Of a DNA stretch of 64,000 nucleotides, positions 8,441 to 16,352 are shown in pieces; position 1 is the stretch's first letter, and every line of letters starts with the position of its first letter. Where the stretch lies: contig NZ_JAFFJV010000012.1 of NCBI RefSeq assembly GCF_016924645.1, positions 1-64,000 on the forward strand, read 5' to 3'. The notes under the pieces were generated by a model, which was not told where the DNA came from, did not search any database, and saw only the letters and a program-made list of their open reading frames with translations. Source of the stretch: Rufibacter psychrotolerans. GTDB taxonomy: Bacteria > Bacteroidota > Bacteroidia > Cytophagales > Hymenobacteraceae. A program made the position numbers and the translations under genes.

Positions 8441-8907
8441 GCACCGGCGAAGATCAACCAGCCACCCTTCCACTAGCCCGCCAGATTAAAGTTCGGGCAG
8501 GCCTTACCCCTGGTAACTAAAAGCCAGGCTGCCGGCTATCTTCCCTCCGGGTGCTACTGCTTGAGCGGCATACTTCGGGATGCCTCAGCTGGTGAGTGGT
8601 CTGTCAAGGGCAATGATTTCAGGAGGTACCGGCCACTCCCCTCGCCGTCAGTATTGATTCTCCCACCAGCGCCTGGCCAGAAAAGAAAATCGTTGAGGAA
8701 GGGCGGGTAGCTACCTATTATCTTAAATCCCCAAAATCCAGATGCTTCCAAAAGCTTTCGTTTGAATGGTGACGCCCCATGGCTTTAGGGTAAGTCCTGC
8801 GTGCTTCACTTCCAACCACACCATCGGCACTAAAATAAAGCTAAACTGTTTATTGATAATCAATAATAAATTATTGATATTTGTTTTAAACTGTAAAGCG
8901 AATAGCC
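8441..8907 (+). promoter_or_regulatory. Intergenic region with Xre-type operator ahead of DUF2975 gene
   Basis: The first 380 bp hold nothing I can name. Near the right end, TATTGATAATCAATA (8851-8865) is a perfect palindrome and a further half site TTATTGATAT lies at 8871-8880, just before a T-rich ATATTTG element. It is a plausible autoregulatory operator for the Xre protein of the following pair. Confidence 0.45.
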
Positions 8908-9447
8908 ATGAAGACAAAAGCTCAATTGATTTTCACAACAGTGAATGTGCTGTTTTGGATCGTATTTCTGGGTTTGTGCATCAAAACGGGCGCCCTCCTC
9001 ATCTCCTTTTTCGTGAGCCTGTTCATCAATCCGCAGGGGGCCCAGAACCTGCACCTGGGGCTGGACCTATTCAGCCTGCTGGCCTTTGACCGGTGGCACT
9101 ATGTCTCCATGGTTTCCCTCGTGATTGCCCTATCGGCAGTAAAGGCGCACATGGCGTACCTGGTCATCAGGCTTTTCCTGCAACTTAACCCCAGACAACC
9201 CTTTAACATACACGCCGCTGCCCTAATCTCCCAGATAAGCGAGCTGGCCCTGGGCGCGGGAATCCTGGCCATTTTAGCCAATGCCTACGCCAAGTGGCTC
9301 CTCAAGAAGGGGATTGACCTGCAAAGCCTTTCGCAGTACCTGGACAACGGCGGCGAAATCCTGTTTCTGGCCGGTATTATCTTTGTCATTGCCCAGATCT
9401 TCAAGAAAGGGGTGGAATTACAGTCTGAAAACGAACTAACGGTATAA
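8908..9447 (+). CDS. DUF2975 membrane protein
   Basis: A 179-residue protein with four hydrophobic segments (about 8-40, 65-88, 105-128, 145-165), the usual plan and length of DUF2975. The family typically sits directly beside a small Xre regulator, as here. The function is unknown; it is often treated as a membrane partner or target of that regulator. It ends 3 bp before the regulator's start, so the two are co-transcribed. Confidence 0.85.
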   Translation: MKTKAQLIFTTVNVLFWIVFLGLCIKTGALLISFFVSLFINPQGAQNLHLGLDLFSLLAFDRWHYVSMVSLVIALSAVKAHMAYLVIRLFLQLNPRQPFNIHAAALISQISELALGAGILAILANAYAKWLLKKGIDLQSLSQYLDNGGEILFLAGIIFVIAQIFKKGVELQSENELTV

Positions 9448-9450
9448 GCA

Positions 9451-9663
9451 GTGCCCATTATAGTAAACCTTGACGTGGTCATGGCAAAGCGGAAAATGTC
9501 GCTCAACGAGCTTTCTGAAAAAGTAGGACTTACCCTGGCCAACCTGTCTATCTTAAAAACCGGGAAAGCAAAAGCCGTGCGCTTCAGCACCCTTGAAGCC
9601 ATCTGCAAAGTACTGGAATGCCAACCCGGCGATTTGCTGGAATTTCGGGAAAACGGCCCGTAA
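9451..9663 (+). CDS. Small Xre/Cro-type DNA-binding regulator
   Basis: A 70-residue protein that is almost only a helix-turn-helix: SLNELSEKVGLTLANLSILKTGK, then FSTLEAICKVLECQPGDLLEF, the classic ending of YozG-like regulators. GTG start at 9451, immediately after the DUF2975 stop. It probably regulates its own operon through the palindrome at 8851-8865 (inference). Confidence 0.9.
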   Translation: MPIIVNLDVVMAKRKMSLNELSEKVGLTLANLSILKTGKAKAVRFSTLEAICKVLECQPGDLLEFRENGP

Positions 9664-9781
9664 ACAGAGGGAAGCAGCCTCCCTGGCACCAAAGCGAATG
9701 CTTATACCGGGCAGGGCTGTACAGGGCCTTAGGCAGTGGGGGCATATGTTATCTGTTTCCTGACCTCACACACTACTTCAC

Positions 9782-10246
9782 ATGTACAATAAGCTCCTCT
9801 ACCTAAGTTTGACCTGCGCCGGAACGGTCCTGGCCTCCTGCGCGCAGCAGGTGGAGGAAGACAAGGCGCTCAAGGAAAAGCTACGCCACCTGGCAGACAA
9901 CGTGCTTACCCATTCTGCTCCGGTCTATTTCAGCCTGGATAGTCTGACCACTTACCCCTGGGAGGAAGCCTTGTTCCTTACGCCCTATACCTCCCTTGAC
10001 AAGGTAAACCCTACTATCCCGGCAGATTTAACGCCGCTTAAAAAGACCGGCATTGAGCTAGACGATAGCAAAACCGTGCTTGCCTTCATCAAGGCAGGGA
10101 AACTTGTCAGCTACGTAGAGGTGCCCCGGCAGCACGGTGACTTTGCTAAACTGCCTGATTCTGCAAGGGTGTACTACCCTGGTCGGGCGGCGTTCAGGAT
10201 GGTGAAGGAGCGCGGTTGGGCGGTGGTGCAGAAAGTGAACGACTAA
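9782..10246 (+). CDS. Hypothetical lipoprotein
   Basis: A 154-residue protein with a lipoprotein signal (TVLASCAQQ). The mature part is mixed alpha/beta with no motif I recognise. GC-rich like the main chromosome. It stands alone between the DUF2975 pair and an acetyltransferase, both in the same direction but with gaps of more than 100 bp. Confidence 0.75.
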   Translation: MYNKLLYLSLTCAGTVLASCAQQVEEDKALKEKLRHLADNVLTHSAPVYFSLDSLTTYPWEEALFLTPYTSLDKVNPTIPADLTPLKKTGIELDDSKTVLAFIKAGKLVSYVEVPRQHGDFAKLPDSARVYYPGRAAFRMVKERGWAVVQKVND

Positions 10247-10490
10247 GGCAGCCCGAGGCCAGCACTTGGCCGAGGGGTGATTGCTCAAGCCAAACCTTTC
10301 CCTGGCAAAGCCCAGGCGTTTGCGCTCCAAAAGCTCCCCTTTACCACATTCTACTTTCTGGCTAAATTTGGCTTATTTTCCAGAAATCAGCTTCAAAACA
10401 GGCGTGCTTGCCACAGGGACGGCCCACCTAAACCAGAAACCACCGGGCAGATCCCTAAGCAACCGCGTTGAAACTTCTACCTACATCAGC

Positions 10491-11027
10491 ATGCTGAACC
10501 AACTTACCACTGCCCGCCTCAGCCTGGCTCCCCTGTCCCAGGAAGACCAGGACTTTGTCCTGGAACTGGTCAATACTCCGGGTTGGCTCCGGTTTATTGG
10601 CGATAGAAAAGTACACACTTCTGAGGAGGCCAGCTGCTACATCGCTAAGATCAACGGCACCCCAGACCTCTACTACTGGGTGGCAAGGCTGAAGGACACT
10701 GGCGCCCCCCTGGGGATCATTACTTTCCTGAAACGCAATTACCTGCCGCACTTTGACCTGGGTTTTGCCTTTCTGCCCCAGTACACCGGGGCCGGGTACG
10801 CGCAGGAAGCCGCTGCTGCCGTTCTTTCTACCCTAAGCTCTATGCCCGGGCACGCCACCATCCTGGCCACCACCCTGCCCACCAACGAGCGCTCCATGCA
10901 ATTACTAACAAAGCTAGGGTTCCGCTTCTCCCAGGAGCTGCAGGTGGGGAATGATCTGTTGCGGGTGTATGCGCACCACGCCAAAACTCCCGAAGTGCAA
11001 GTAGCAGAGGCAGACCAACCAGCGTAA
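10491..11027 (+). CDS. GNAT family N-acetyltransferase (RimJ/RimL-like)
   Basis: A 178-residue protein starting LTTARLSLAPLSQEDQDFVLEL, the usual N-terminus of RimJ/RimL-like acetyltransferases. The FLPQYTGAGYAQEAAAAVL segment is the acetyl-CoA pyrophosphate-binding motif A, and NERSMQLLTKLGFRF is motif B. It transfers acetyl from acetyl-CoA to an amine; the substrate is unknown. The reading frame is open back to 10281, but the first 70 codons run through intergenic repeat-like sequence, so the start at 10491 is preferred. Confidence 0.88.
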   Translation: MLNQLTTARLSLAPLSQEDQDFVLELVNTPGWLRFIGDRKVHTSEEASCYIAKINGTPDLYYWVARLKDTGAPLGIITFLKRNYLPHFDLGFAFLPQYTGAGYAQEAAAAVLSTLSSMPGHATILATTLPTNERSMQLLTKLGFRFSQELQVGNDLLRVYAHHAKTPEVQVAEADQPA

Positions 11028-11171
11028 AACAGGTTGACAGGAGCCAGCTCGCCCTACGGGTACTGTTCGTGCCTCACCTGCGGGCAGGAAGCGCTAAAGG
11101 AAAGTCGCCCCATACACACACCATCAGCTGCCGAAACTAAAACCTAGCCCTTACCAAACAGGTTGTTGCCC

Positions 11172-11684
11172 ATGCATACCGTACAAGCCGTCACCCTCCG
11201 CAGGTTAACCTTTCAGGACGAAGTCTCCCTGGCCCAGCTGGCCAACAACAAGAAGGTGTGGGAGAACCTGCGGGATTATTTCCCCCATCCGTACGCCGTG
11301 GAGCACGCCCACCAGTTCATTCGCCTGGTGCAGGAGGAAAACCCGCCCCTTACGTTTGCCATCACCTGTCATGACCAGTTGTGCGGAGTCATCAGCCTGG
11401 TCAGGCAAACCGATGTGTACCGGTTTACCGCCGAAATTGGCTATTGGCTGGGCGAACCCTTCTGGCACCAGGGCATCGCTCCCCGGGCGGTGCAGCTCAT
11501 TACGGCGTACGGGTTTCAGGAACTGGGCTTGGCCAGGATCTATGCCGGCATTTTTGAGTACAATGCCGCCTCCATGCGGGTGCTGGAGAAATGCGGCTAC
11601 CAGAAGGAAGGGATCTTTAAAAAGGCCATTTTCAAGAATGGCAAGTTCTGGAACGAGCACCGGTACGCCATCGTGCAGGGCTAG
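11172..11684 (+). CDS. GNAT family N-acetyltransferase (RimJ/RimL-like)
   Basis: A 170-residue acetyltransferase. LRRLTFQDEVSLAQLANN opens the domain, EIGYWLGEPFWHQGIAPRAVQLI is motif A with the acetyl-CoA loop, and YAGIFEYNAASMRVLEKCGYQKEG is motif B. The ATG at 11172 is preferred to the upstream TTG codons. It is a second RimJ/RimL-like gene 145 bp downstream of the first, but the sequences are not close, so it is not a recent duplicate. Confidence 0.9.
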   Translation: MHTVQAVTLRRLTFQDEVSLAQLANNKKVWENLRDYFPHPYAVEHAHQFIRLVQEENPPLTFAITCHDQLCGVISLVRQTDVYRFTAEIGYWLGEPFWHQGIAPRAVQLITAYGFQELGLARIYAGIFEYNAASMRVLEKCGYQKEGIFKKAIFKNGKFWNEHRYAIVQG

Positions 11685-11947
11685 CCACCCGCTCCTTTGG
11701 AGTAAATGCCCCCAGAGTATCCGTAGAGGCTTTTTCCGCCAAGGCCTAGGTTCTGTGCCGCTGGCTACGGTCTGTCTGCTTTTGGTGAAATCGGGGAAGA
11801 TAGGCGAACCAGTAAATTTACTCACCGGGCCATCTAAAAACGGGGACACTGTAGTCTTCCCTGCTGCTGGTATCCACCAAATGCTTATCTTAAAAGCTGC
11901 TAGGAGGCTGTTGCCTCTCAACCACTCCCATCAATGCCCCTTACCAC

Positions 11948-12823
11948 ATGCTGAAACCCCTTGCCCCCTTTCTCTTTTTGTTAACCGCGAGCTTTACGGC
12001 CACCGCCCAGAAACAAGTGGAAGTCTCCCCAGACCGCAACGACCAGGCCATTTTCGCCCGGCTTCCAGAACGGCTCCTGCAGTACCAACTACCAGACTTA
12101 ACCCGGTCAACCGCCCAGCGGTACCTGCGCCTGTGGGGCTCAAACTCGGCTCTGGATGTGTGGCTGGAGGCCGGAAAGCCCCACGCCCGGCTCACCCAAT
12201 GGATACGGCCCGCCAACCCGGTGGTGCAGAAAACTGATTTGCCCCCTGACGTAGCCCAACGCCTCCTGGACACGCTGGAAGCCCACCGGCTGGAGGAAAT
12301 ACCAGACGATGACCGTTGGGGAGTAGACGGCAGCCACGTCACCTTTGAAGTAGCCACCCCTAACACCTACCGGCTCTTTAGTTACTGGAGTCCGGGGGCA
12401 ATGACTTCCTCCCGCCGAAAAGAAGCCCAGCAGGTGGCAACGCTGGTTACAACCATAAACCAGATGGTTGACCTGCCGGGACATACCCACCGCTTTTTAG
12501 AAGCATTGGAGCCCGGCGGCTATCCGTGGGGAATGGGCAGCATCACCGTGGACCGTTTTCTGCCCAAAAACGCAAAAAGGTCCTCTTTGTACAAAACCGT
12601 AGAAAACCAGCTGAAAACCGACCTGCGCCTTACCACTGAGACCAGCTCGCGCCAATTTCCCCTGGTGCTGCTCAACGGCAAGCCCGCGTACTTGCAAGAC
12701 CTCAATCGGTATGAACTAGACCAGGTGAAAAGCCTGCAAATCATCGGGCGGCAAGAGGCTCAGGCCGCGGGCCTTTACGGTACCATGGGCGCAAACGGGG
12801 TGGTGAAAGTAGAAACCAAGTAA
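11948..12823 (+). CDS. Secreted hypothetical protein with TonB-plug-like C-terminus
   Basis: A 291-residue exported protein; a signal peptide ends near residue 21 (TATAQ). The middle is unrecognised. The last 50 residues (LLNGKPAYLQDLNRYELDQV, then YGTMGANGVVKVETK) match the tail of TonB-dependent receptor plug domains, where YGxxGANGVVxIxTK is the hallmark, yet there is no barrel. Bacteroidota have periplasmic or membrane proteins that carry this segment alone, possibly as a recognition module. The function is unknown. Confidence 0.78.
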   Translation: MLKPLAPFLFLLTASFTATAQKQVEVSPDRNDQAIFARLPERLLQYQLPDLTRSTAQRYLRLWGSNSALDVWLEAGKPHARLTQWIRPANPVVQKTDLPPDVAQRLLDTLEAHRLEEIPDDDRWGVDGSHVTFEVATPNTYRLFSYWSPGAMTSSRRKEAQQVATLVTTINQMVDLPGHTHRFLEALEPGGYPWGMGSITVDRFLPKNAKRSSLYKTVENQLKTDLRLTTETSSRQFPLVLLNGKPAYLQDLNRYELDQVKSLQIIGRQEAQAAGLYGTMGANGVVKVETK

Positions 12824-12889
12824 CCAACAAGCTCCGGTCTCTATCTCCTCGATCTGAGCACCCAATCCCAACCCTTACGGGGAAGGCTT

Positions 12890-12936
12890 TCTGCCTAGTT
12901 TTAGGGGTATTTTGGTGAAAACAGGAGAAAAACGCC
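12890..12936. repeat. Intergenic palindrome, diverged copy
   Basis: GTTTTAGGGGTATTTTGGTGAAAAC is a diverged copy of the recurrent GTTTTGGGGCTGTTTT palindrome found at many gene ends in this window. It lies downstream of the gene ending at 12823. Confidence 0.45.
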
Positions 12937-13072
12937 TGGCCCAAGCCGGTAAACGCAGCGGAAATTCTCACGCCTCCTAGTCTCCTAGGCTTGGAAAGAG
13001 CGCCCAAGGACTGGCTGCCTAGCCATAAGTCCCTGTCCCCGTCCCTTTCTATCTCCAATCTGCGTTAAAGCA

Positions 13073-13114
13073 AAAAGACCAGTGGCGCTTCTTGAAAAGC
13101 GCCACTGGTCTTTT
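13073..13114. terminator. Bidirectional intrinsic terminator
   Basis: A perfect 18-bp stem (AAAAGACCAGTGGCGCTT and its complement) with a 6-nt loop, bounded by A and T runs on the two sides, lies between convergent genes ending at 12823 (+) and 13138 (-). Confidence 0.92.
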
Positions 13115-13137
13115 GATACAAACAGTTAAAGCGTAGG

Positions 13138-13893
13138 TTATCCGGCCACCAACTGCAAGGGGGCAGGTACCGCCACCACGGGCAATCCTTCTTTCTCCAA
13201 CTGCTCGGCCAGGCTGGTCAGATCAGAAAGGCTGTCCAGCACAAAGTATGCCTCGGGGCTTTGGCCTTCCTGGAAGGGAAGAGCCAGGATTTCCTCCAGT
13301 TCGGCGGGGCGCCAGGCAGTTTCAGAGAGCAGGGCCGCTTCGGTCTCGGCGGCATTGGCGATCAACCGGTACCCAAACAGCGTGACTTTGCCTTCAGACT
13401 CGCGCAGGAGGCCGCTGCCCAGTACGTGCTGCACCAGGCGCCACAGTAACTCGGTGTGGGCGGGGTCTTTGTGCTGCAAGGCCAAAGCCCCCACGCGTTG
13501 CATAAAATCGGCCACCTGGGGCTGCAACACCCAGGGCAAAAGGCCAAACACATCCTGGAACAGGTCTTTGTTGCCCTGCAGGCGCAGGTCGGCGTCTGGG
13601 TGCAGGCGCAGCGAGGTCACTGCCGGGAACTTCCGCTTGGCCCACCGGGCCAATACCTGGCGGGGCCGCAAAGGCTCCTCCACGGCCACCACTTCCCAGT
13701 CAGAGAGGCGCTTCATCAAGAAATTCAGGTCCTGGAAATCAGGAATAAAGTAAGCCTTCAGTCCCAGAGCGTTGACTCCGTTCCAGAAAGGCGCGGAAAC
13801 CACGGCAGAAAGTGCTTCTGCCCGCTTTGTGTACAGGATGTTCCAGATTTGTTGTTGCTGGATGGTGTACTGATGGTACTGTTGCTGATACAT
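13138..13893 (-). CDS. Phenylalanine-4-hydroxylase homologue lacking its iron ligands
   Basis: A 251-residue protein that aligns along its length with bacterial aromatic amino acid hydroxylases (PhhA): YTIQQQQIWNILY, IPDFQDLN, WEVVAVEEPL, KRKFPAVTSLR, DLFQDVFGLLP, QVADFMQRVGALAL, and a C-terminal EAYFVLDSLSDL that corresponds to the conserved TYFVIDS. Active enzymes hold Fe(II) with two His of HDxFGH and a Glu of YTVEFGL. Here these are Gln113, Leu118 and Gln155, so all three ligands are gone while the fold signature remains. It cannot be an ordinary hydroxylase; a binding or regulatory role is inferred. No frameshift is seen. It has its own attenuator-like leader. Confidence 0.85.
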   Translation of the reverse strand: MYQQQYHQYTIQQQQIWNILYTKRAEALSAVVSAPFWNGVNALGLKAYFIPDFQDLNFLMKRLSDWEVVAVEEPLRPRQVLARWAKRKFPAVTSLRLHPDADLRLQGNKDLFQDVFGLLPWVLQPQVADFMQRVGALALQHKDPAHTELLWRLVQHVLGSGLLRESEGKVTLFGYRLIANAAETEAALLSETAWRPAELEEILALPFQEGQSPEAYFVLDSLSDLTSLAEQLEKEGLPVVAVPAPLQLVAG

Positions 13894-13905
13894 GGCTTTA
13901 ATACA

Positions 13906-13943
13906 TAAAAAAAGCCTGGGTCCATTTTACCGGAGCCAGGCTT
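13906..13943 (-). terminator. Leader terminator just upstream of the hydroxylase-like gene
   Basis: On the minus strand AAGCCTGG...CCAGGCTT forms an 8-bp stem, extended by TCC/GGA after one mismatch, followed by seven T. It ends about 15 nt before the ATG at 13893, so it must be conditional. The left arm (CCTGGCTCCGGT) can instead pair with ACCGGAGCAGG inside the upstream leader ORF with one bulged base. Confidence 0.8.
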
Positions 13944-13971
13944 CATATTGGGTTTGAATTTCTTCCTTAAA

Positions 13972-14067
13972 TCATTTACTAGATTTAGCCAATAATGTCC
14001 CTGCTCCGGTTCGCAGCGCGAACGGTTTGCAATTGACAATCATTAGAATCTGGGCAAATGTTTTCAT
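13972..14067 (-). CDS. Putative 31-residue leader peptide of the hydroxylase-like gene
   Basis: An ORF of 31 codons starting MKTFAQILMIVNCKPFAL and ending LLAKSSK. Its codons 15-17 (CCGTTCGC) pair with the following GCGAACCGG (segments 1:2); the overlapping ACCGGAGCAGG pairs with the terminator left arm (2:3); and the terminator is 3:4. This is the classic attenuator arrangement. Unlike the trp and phe leaders there is no run of one amino acid codon; Phe16 lies exactly in segment 1. A candidate promoter is TTG near 14110 and TATATTGG about 20 nt further on. Translation is not proven. Confidence 0.55.
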   Translation of the reverse strand: MKTFAQILMIVNCKPFALRTGAGTLLAKSSK

Positions 14068-14239
14068 AACTTCTACCAATATAGAATATCTAGAATTTAA
14101 AGTCAAGTAAAACGTTGATTTTCCTCTAATTTAATCCTAGACCCTCTTGGCTCCTCCTCTTTCTGCTGCGTGGCAGAAGTGGGTTGAAGCTGTGCTTTCT
14201 ACGCAAAGGGCCAGGGCAAGGTTACAGGGGCGCAAAGCT
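14068..14239. other. Gap between aroF and the hydroxylase-like gene leader
   Basis: Apart from the candidate promoter of the leader (TTGAC ... TATATTGG on the minus strand, about 14080-14112) I see only low-complexity AT-rich sequence and the aroF 3' flank. I found no clear terminator for aroF. Confidence 0.4.
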
Positions 14240-15253
14240 CTAGGCCAGTTCCTGCCGCAGGGCAAACACCCTGCGCATCTTCCGGATCATGCGCTCCGAC
14301 TCGGTGAAACTCAGGGTCTGGGCTCCGTCTGAGGCGGCCTCCTCGGGCTTTTCGTGGGTTTCGTAGATAATGCCGTCGGCGCCGGCCATGATGGCGGCCA
14401 GGGCCATGGGCTCCACGTATTCCCTGATGCCAATGCCGTGTGAAGGGTCCACAATCACCGGCAGGTGCGTTTTCTCCTTCAGGATGGGAATGGCGTTCAG
14501 GTCCAGGGTGTTCCGACTGGCAGTCTCGTACGTCCGGATGCCGCGTTCACACAGCATCAGTTTCTCGTTTCCGCCCGAGAAAATGTACTCCGCCGAGTAG
14601 AGCAACTCGTCAATGGTGCCCGAGATGCCGCGTTTCAGCAGTACGGGTTTGTCTACCTTGCCCAGTTCGTCCAGCAGGTTAAAGTTCTGCGTGTTGCGGG
14701 CCCCTACCTGGAACACATCGGTGTAGGGCTCCATGGGCGCAATCTGGGACACCTGCATCACCTCGGTCACAATCTTGATGCCATGGGCGCGGCACATGTC
14801 ATAGAACAGCTTCAGGCCTTCCAGCCCCAGGCCCCGGAACGAATAGGGCGAAGAACGCGGCTTGAACACCCCGCCCCGCATGAAGCGTACGTTGTTGGCT
14901 ACCAAGTGCTGGATGGTTTTCTCAATCTGGGCTTCGTTCTCAATGGAGCACGGACCGGCCATGATGGTGAACTCCCCTTCCTTCACCTGCAACCCGTCGC
15001 CGAAGTCAATCACGGTAGGGTTTACCTTCCACTTGCGCGACACCAACCGGTACTCATCTGACACAATGTGGATGTCTTTAATGCCCGGCAGGTTGCCGAT
15101 GGCGCGCACGTCAAACTCGGCCTTGCCGGTGCCCACCAGGTAATGCCCGGCCTGGGTCACCACCTCCGTGGTTTTGTATTTCAGTTCCCTGGCCTTGTCT
15201 ACAATGGCCGCTTTGTCCTCAGGACGTATGTCTGGATGTAGTTGAATTAACAT
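14240..15253 (-). CDS. aroF: 3-deoxy-7-phosphoheptulonate synthase, type I-beta
   Basis: A 337-residue DAHP synthase that condenses phosphoenolpyruvate and erythrose 4-phosphate, the first step of the shikimate pathway. Residues 1-75 form the N-terminal ferredoxin-like regulatory domain; the barrel follows with AGPCSIE, FKPRSSPYSFRG, KRG and DPSHGIG motifs. It is the last gene of the trp cluster, on the same strand as trpA but separated by 320 bp of repeats. A second DAHP synthase fused to chorismate mutase is in the phe operon at 35060, so tryptophan and phenylalanine branches each have their own entry enzyme. Confidence 0.93.
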   Translation of the reverse strand: MLIQLHPDIRPEDKAAIVDKARELKYKTTEVVTQAGHYLVGTGKAEFDVRAIGNLPGIKDIHIVSDEYRLVSRKWKVNPTVIDFGDGLQVKEGEFTIMAGPCSIENEAQIEKTIQHLVANNVRFMRGGVFKPRSSPYSFRGLGLEGLKLFYDMCRAHGIKIVTEVMQVSQIAPMEPYTDVFQVGARNTQNFNLLDELGKVDKPVLLKRGISGTIDELLYSAEYIFSGGNEKLMLCERGIRTYETASRNTLDLNAIPILKEKTHLPVIVDPSHGIGIREYVEPMALAAIMAGADGIIYETHEKPEEAASDGAQTLSFTESERMIRKMRRVFALRQELA

Positions 15254-15264
15254 GTTTTTCTTTA

Positions 15265-15580
15265 AAATTGAAGATGGGGAGATTTGGGGATGAGGAGATT
15301 TGAAGATTTGAGGATTTGAAGATGGAGGGATTTGTTGATTTGCAGATGCGCCATTCCCCTAATGCCCTCGCTCGCCTCTGGCGAGTGTGAGAAATTGAGC
15401 GGCGTCTCGCCGCTAGGTACGTTGCCCTCTAGGCACATTGAAGAAAACTTCCCGCATCGCGGCCAGAGGCCGCTTAATAGCTCACACTCGCCAGAGGCGA
15501 GCGAGGGAAAAAGAAAGTGTCATCTCCAAATCTCCTCATCTCCAAATCCTCAAATCTCCAAATCCCCAAATCTTACCCCT
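15265..15580. repeat. MITE-like inverted repeat framed by mirrored minisatellites
   Basis: The gap between trpA and aroF. At 15271-15349 a degenerate unit of the type GATTTGAGGA is repeated, and at 15519-15580 its reverse complement (CTCCAAATC type). Between them, 15365-15507 is a 143-bp element with ends CCCTCGCTCGCCTCTGGCGA and its complement; the same ends occur at 61137-61344 and 63139-63169. No gene is present. Confidence 0.8.
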
Positions 15581-16352
15581 TAATCTGCTGTAAAAAGGAC
15601 CGTACGTTTTCCCGCACCTCGGCGGGTTGCTGGAGGGCTTTGATGAAGGCGCTGCCGATGATGGCGCCGTGCGCCGATTGGCAGGCCAGCTCAAACGTGG
15701 GTTTGTCGCTGATGCCGAAGCCGATGAGCAGCGGGTTCTTCAGTCCTAACTGGCGCACTTTGGCGAAATACGCCTGCTGCGCCTCGTTGGTCTGTACCTG
15801 GCTGCCGGTGGTGCTGGCGCTGGACACCATGTAGATGAACGAATCTGTGAGGGCGTCTATCTTGCGGATGCGGTCATCTGTGGTCTGCGGCGTGATCAGG
15901 AAAATAAGGCTGAGGCCGTATCTCTCCAGGATGGGTTTGTACTCCTCTTCGTACTCCGCGAAGGGAAGATCGGGCAGGATGAGTCCGTCCACGCCCACCT
16001 GGGCGGCATCCTGGCAGAAGCGCTCAAAGCCGTACTGCAGCACCGGGTTCAGGTAGCCCATGAGAATGATGGGCAAGGTCACCCGCTCCCGCACGCCGGC
16101 AAGTTGCGCCAATAACGTCCTGATGGACATGCCGTTTTCCAGCGCTACCTGGTTGCTGGCTTGAATGGTAGGACCGTCGGCCAGGGGATCTGAGAATGGC
16201 ATGCCGATCTCCACCAGGTCGGCCCCGGCGGCTTGCAGTTCTTCCAGGATGGTCACGGTGTCTTCCAACTTGGGGAAACCGGCGGTGAAATAGATATTCA
16301 GAAGATTGCCGCTTTTCTCCTGGAACAGGCGCGTGAGTCTATTGTTGGCCAT
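15573..16352 (-). CDS. trpA: Tryptophan synthase alpha chain
   Basis: A 259-residue subunit that cleaves indole-3-glycerol phosphate to indole, which is channelled to TrpB. It has the family motifs [26 protein letters not shown] (with the catalytic Glu) and LIGFGIS. The ATG at 16352 overlaps the trpB end by 14 nt; the frame stays open to a TTG at 16364. The overlap indicates translational coupling with trpB. Confidence 0.96.
   Translation of the reverse strand: MANNRLTRLFQEKSGNLLNIYFTAGFPKLEDTVTILEELQAAGADLVEIGMPFSDPLADGPTIQASNQVALENGMSIRTLLAQLAGVRERVTLPIILMGYLNPVLQYGFERFCQDAAQVGVDGLILPDLPFAEYEEEYKPILERYGLSLIFLITPQTTDDRIRKIDALTDSFIYMVSSASTTGSQVQTNEAQQAYFAKVRQLGLKNPLLIGFGISDKPTFELACQSAHGAIIGSAFIKALQQPAEVRENVRSFLQQIKG

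Noticed and set aside
13758..14039. 93-codon minus-strand ORF through the leader of the hydroxylase-like gene
   Set aside because: It starts from TTG, runs through the terminator hairpin and overlaps the real gene out of frame. The 31-codon ORF fits the hairpin logic better.
13894..14125. tmRNA or 6S RNA in the gap before the hydroxylase-like gene
   Set aside because: No tRNA-like ends, no ALAA-type tag and no large central bubble. The attenuator reading explains the structures.
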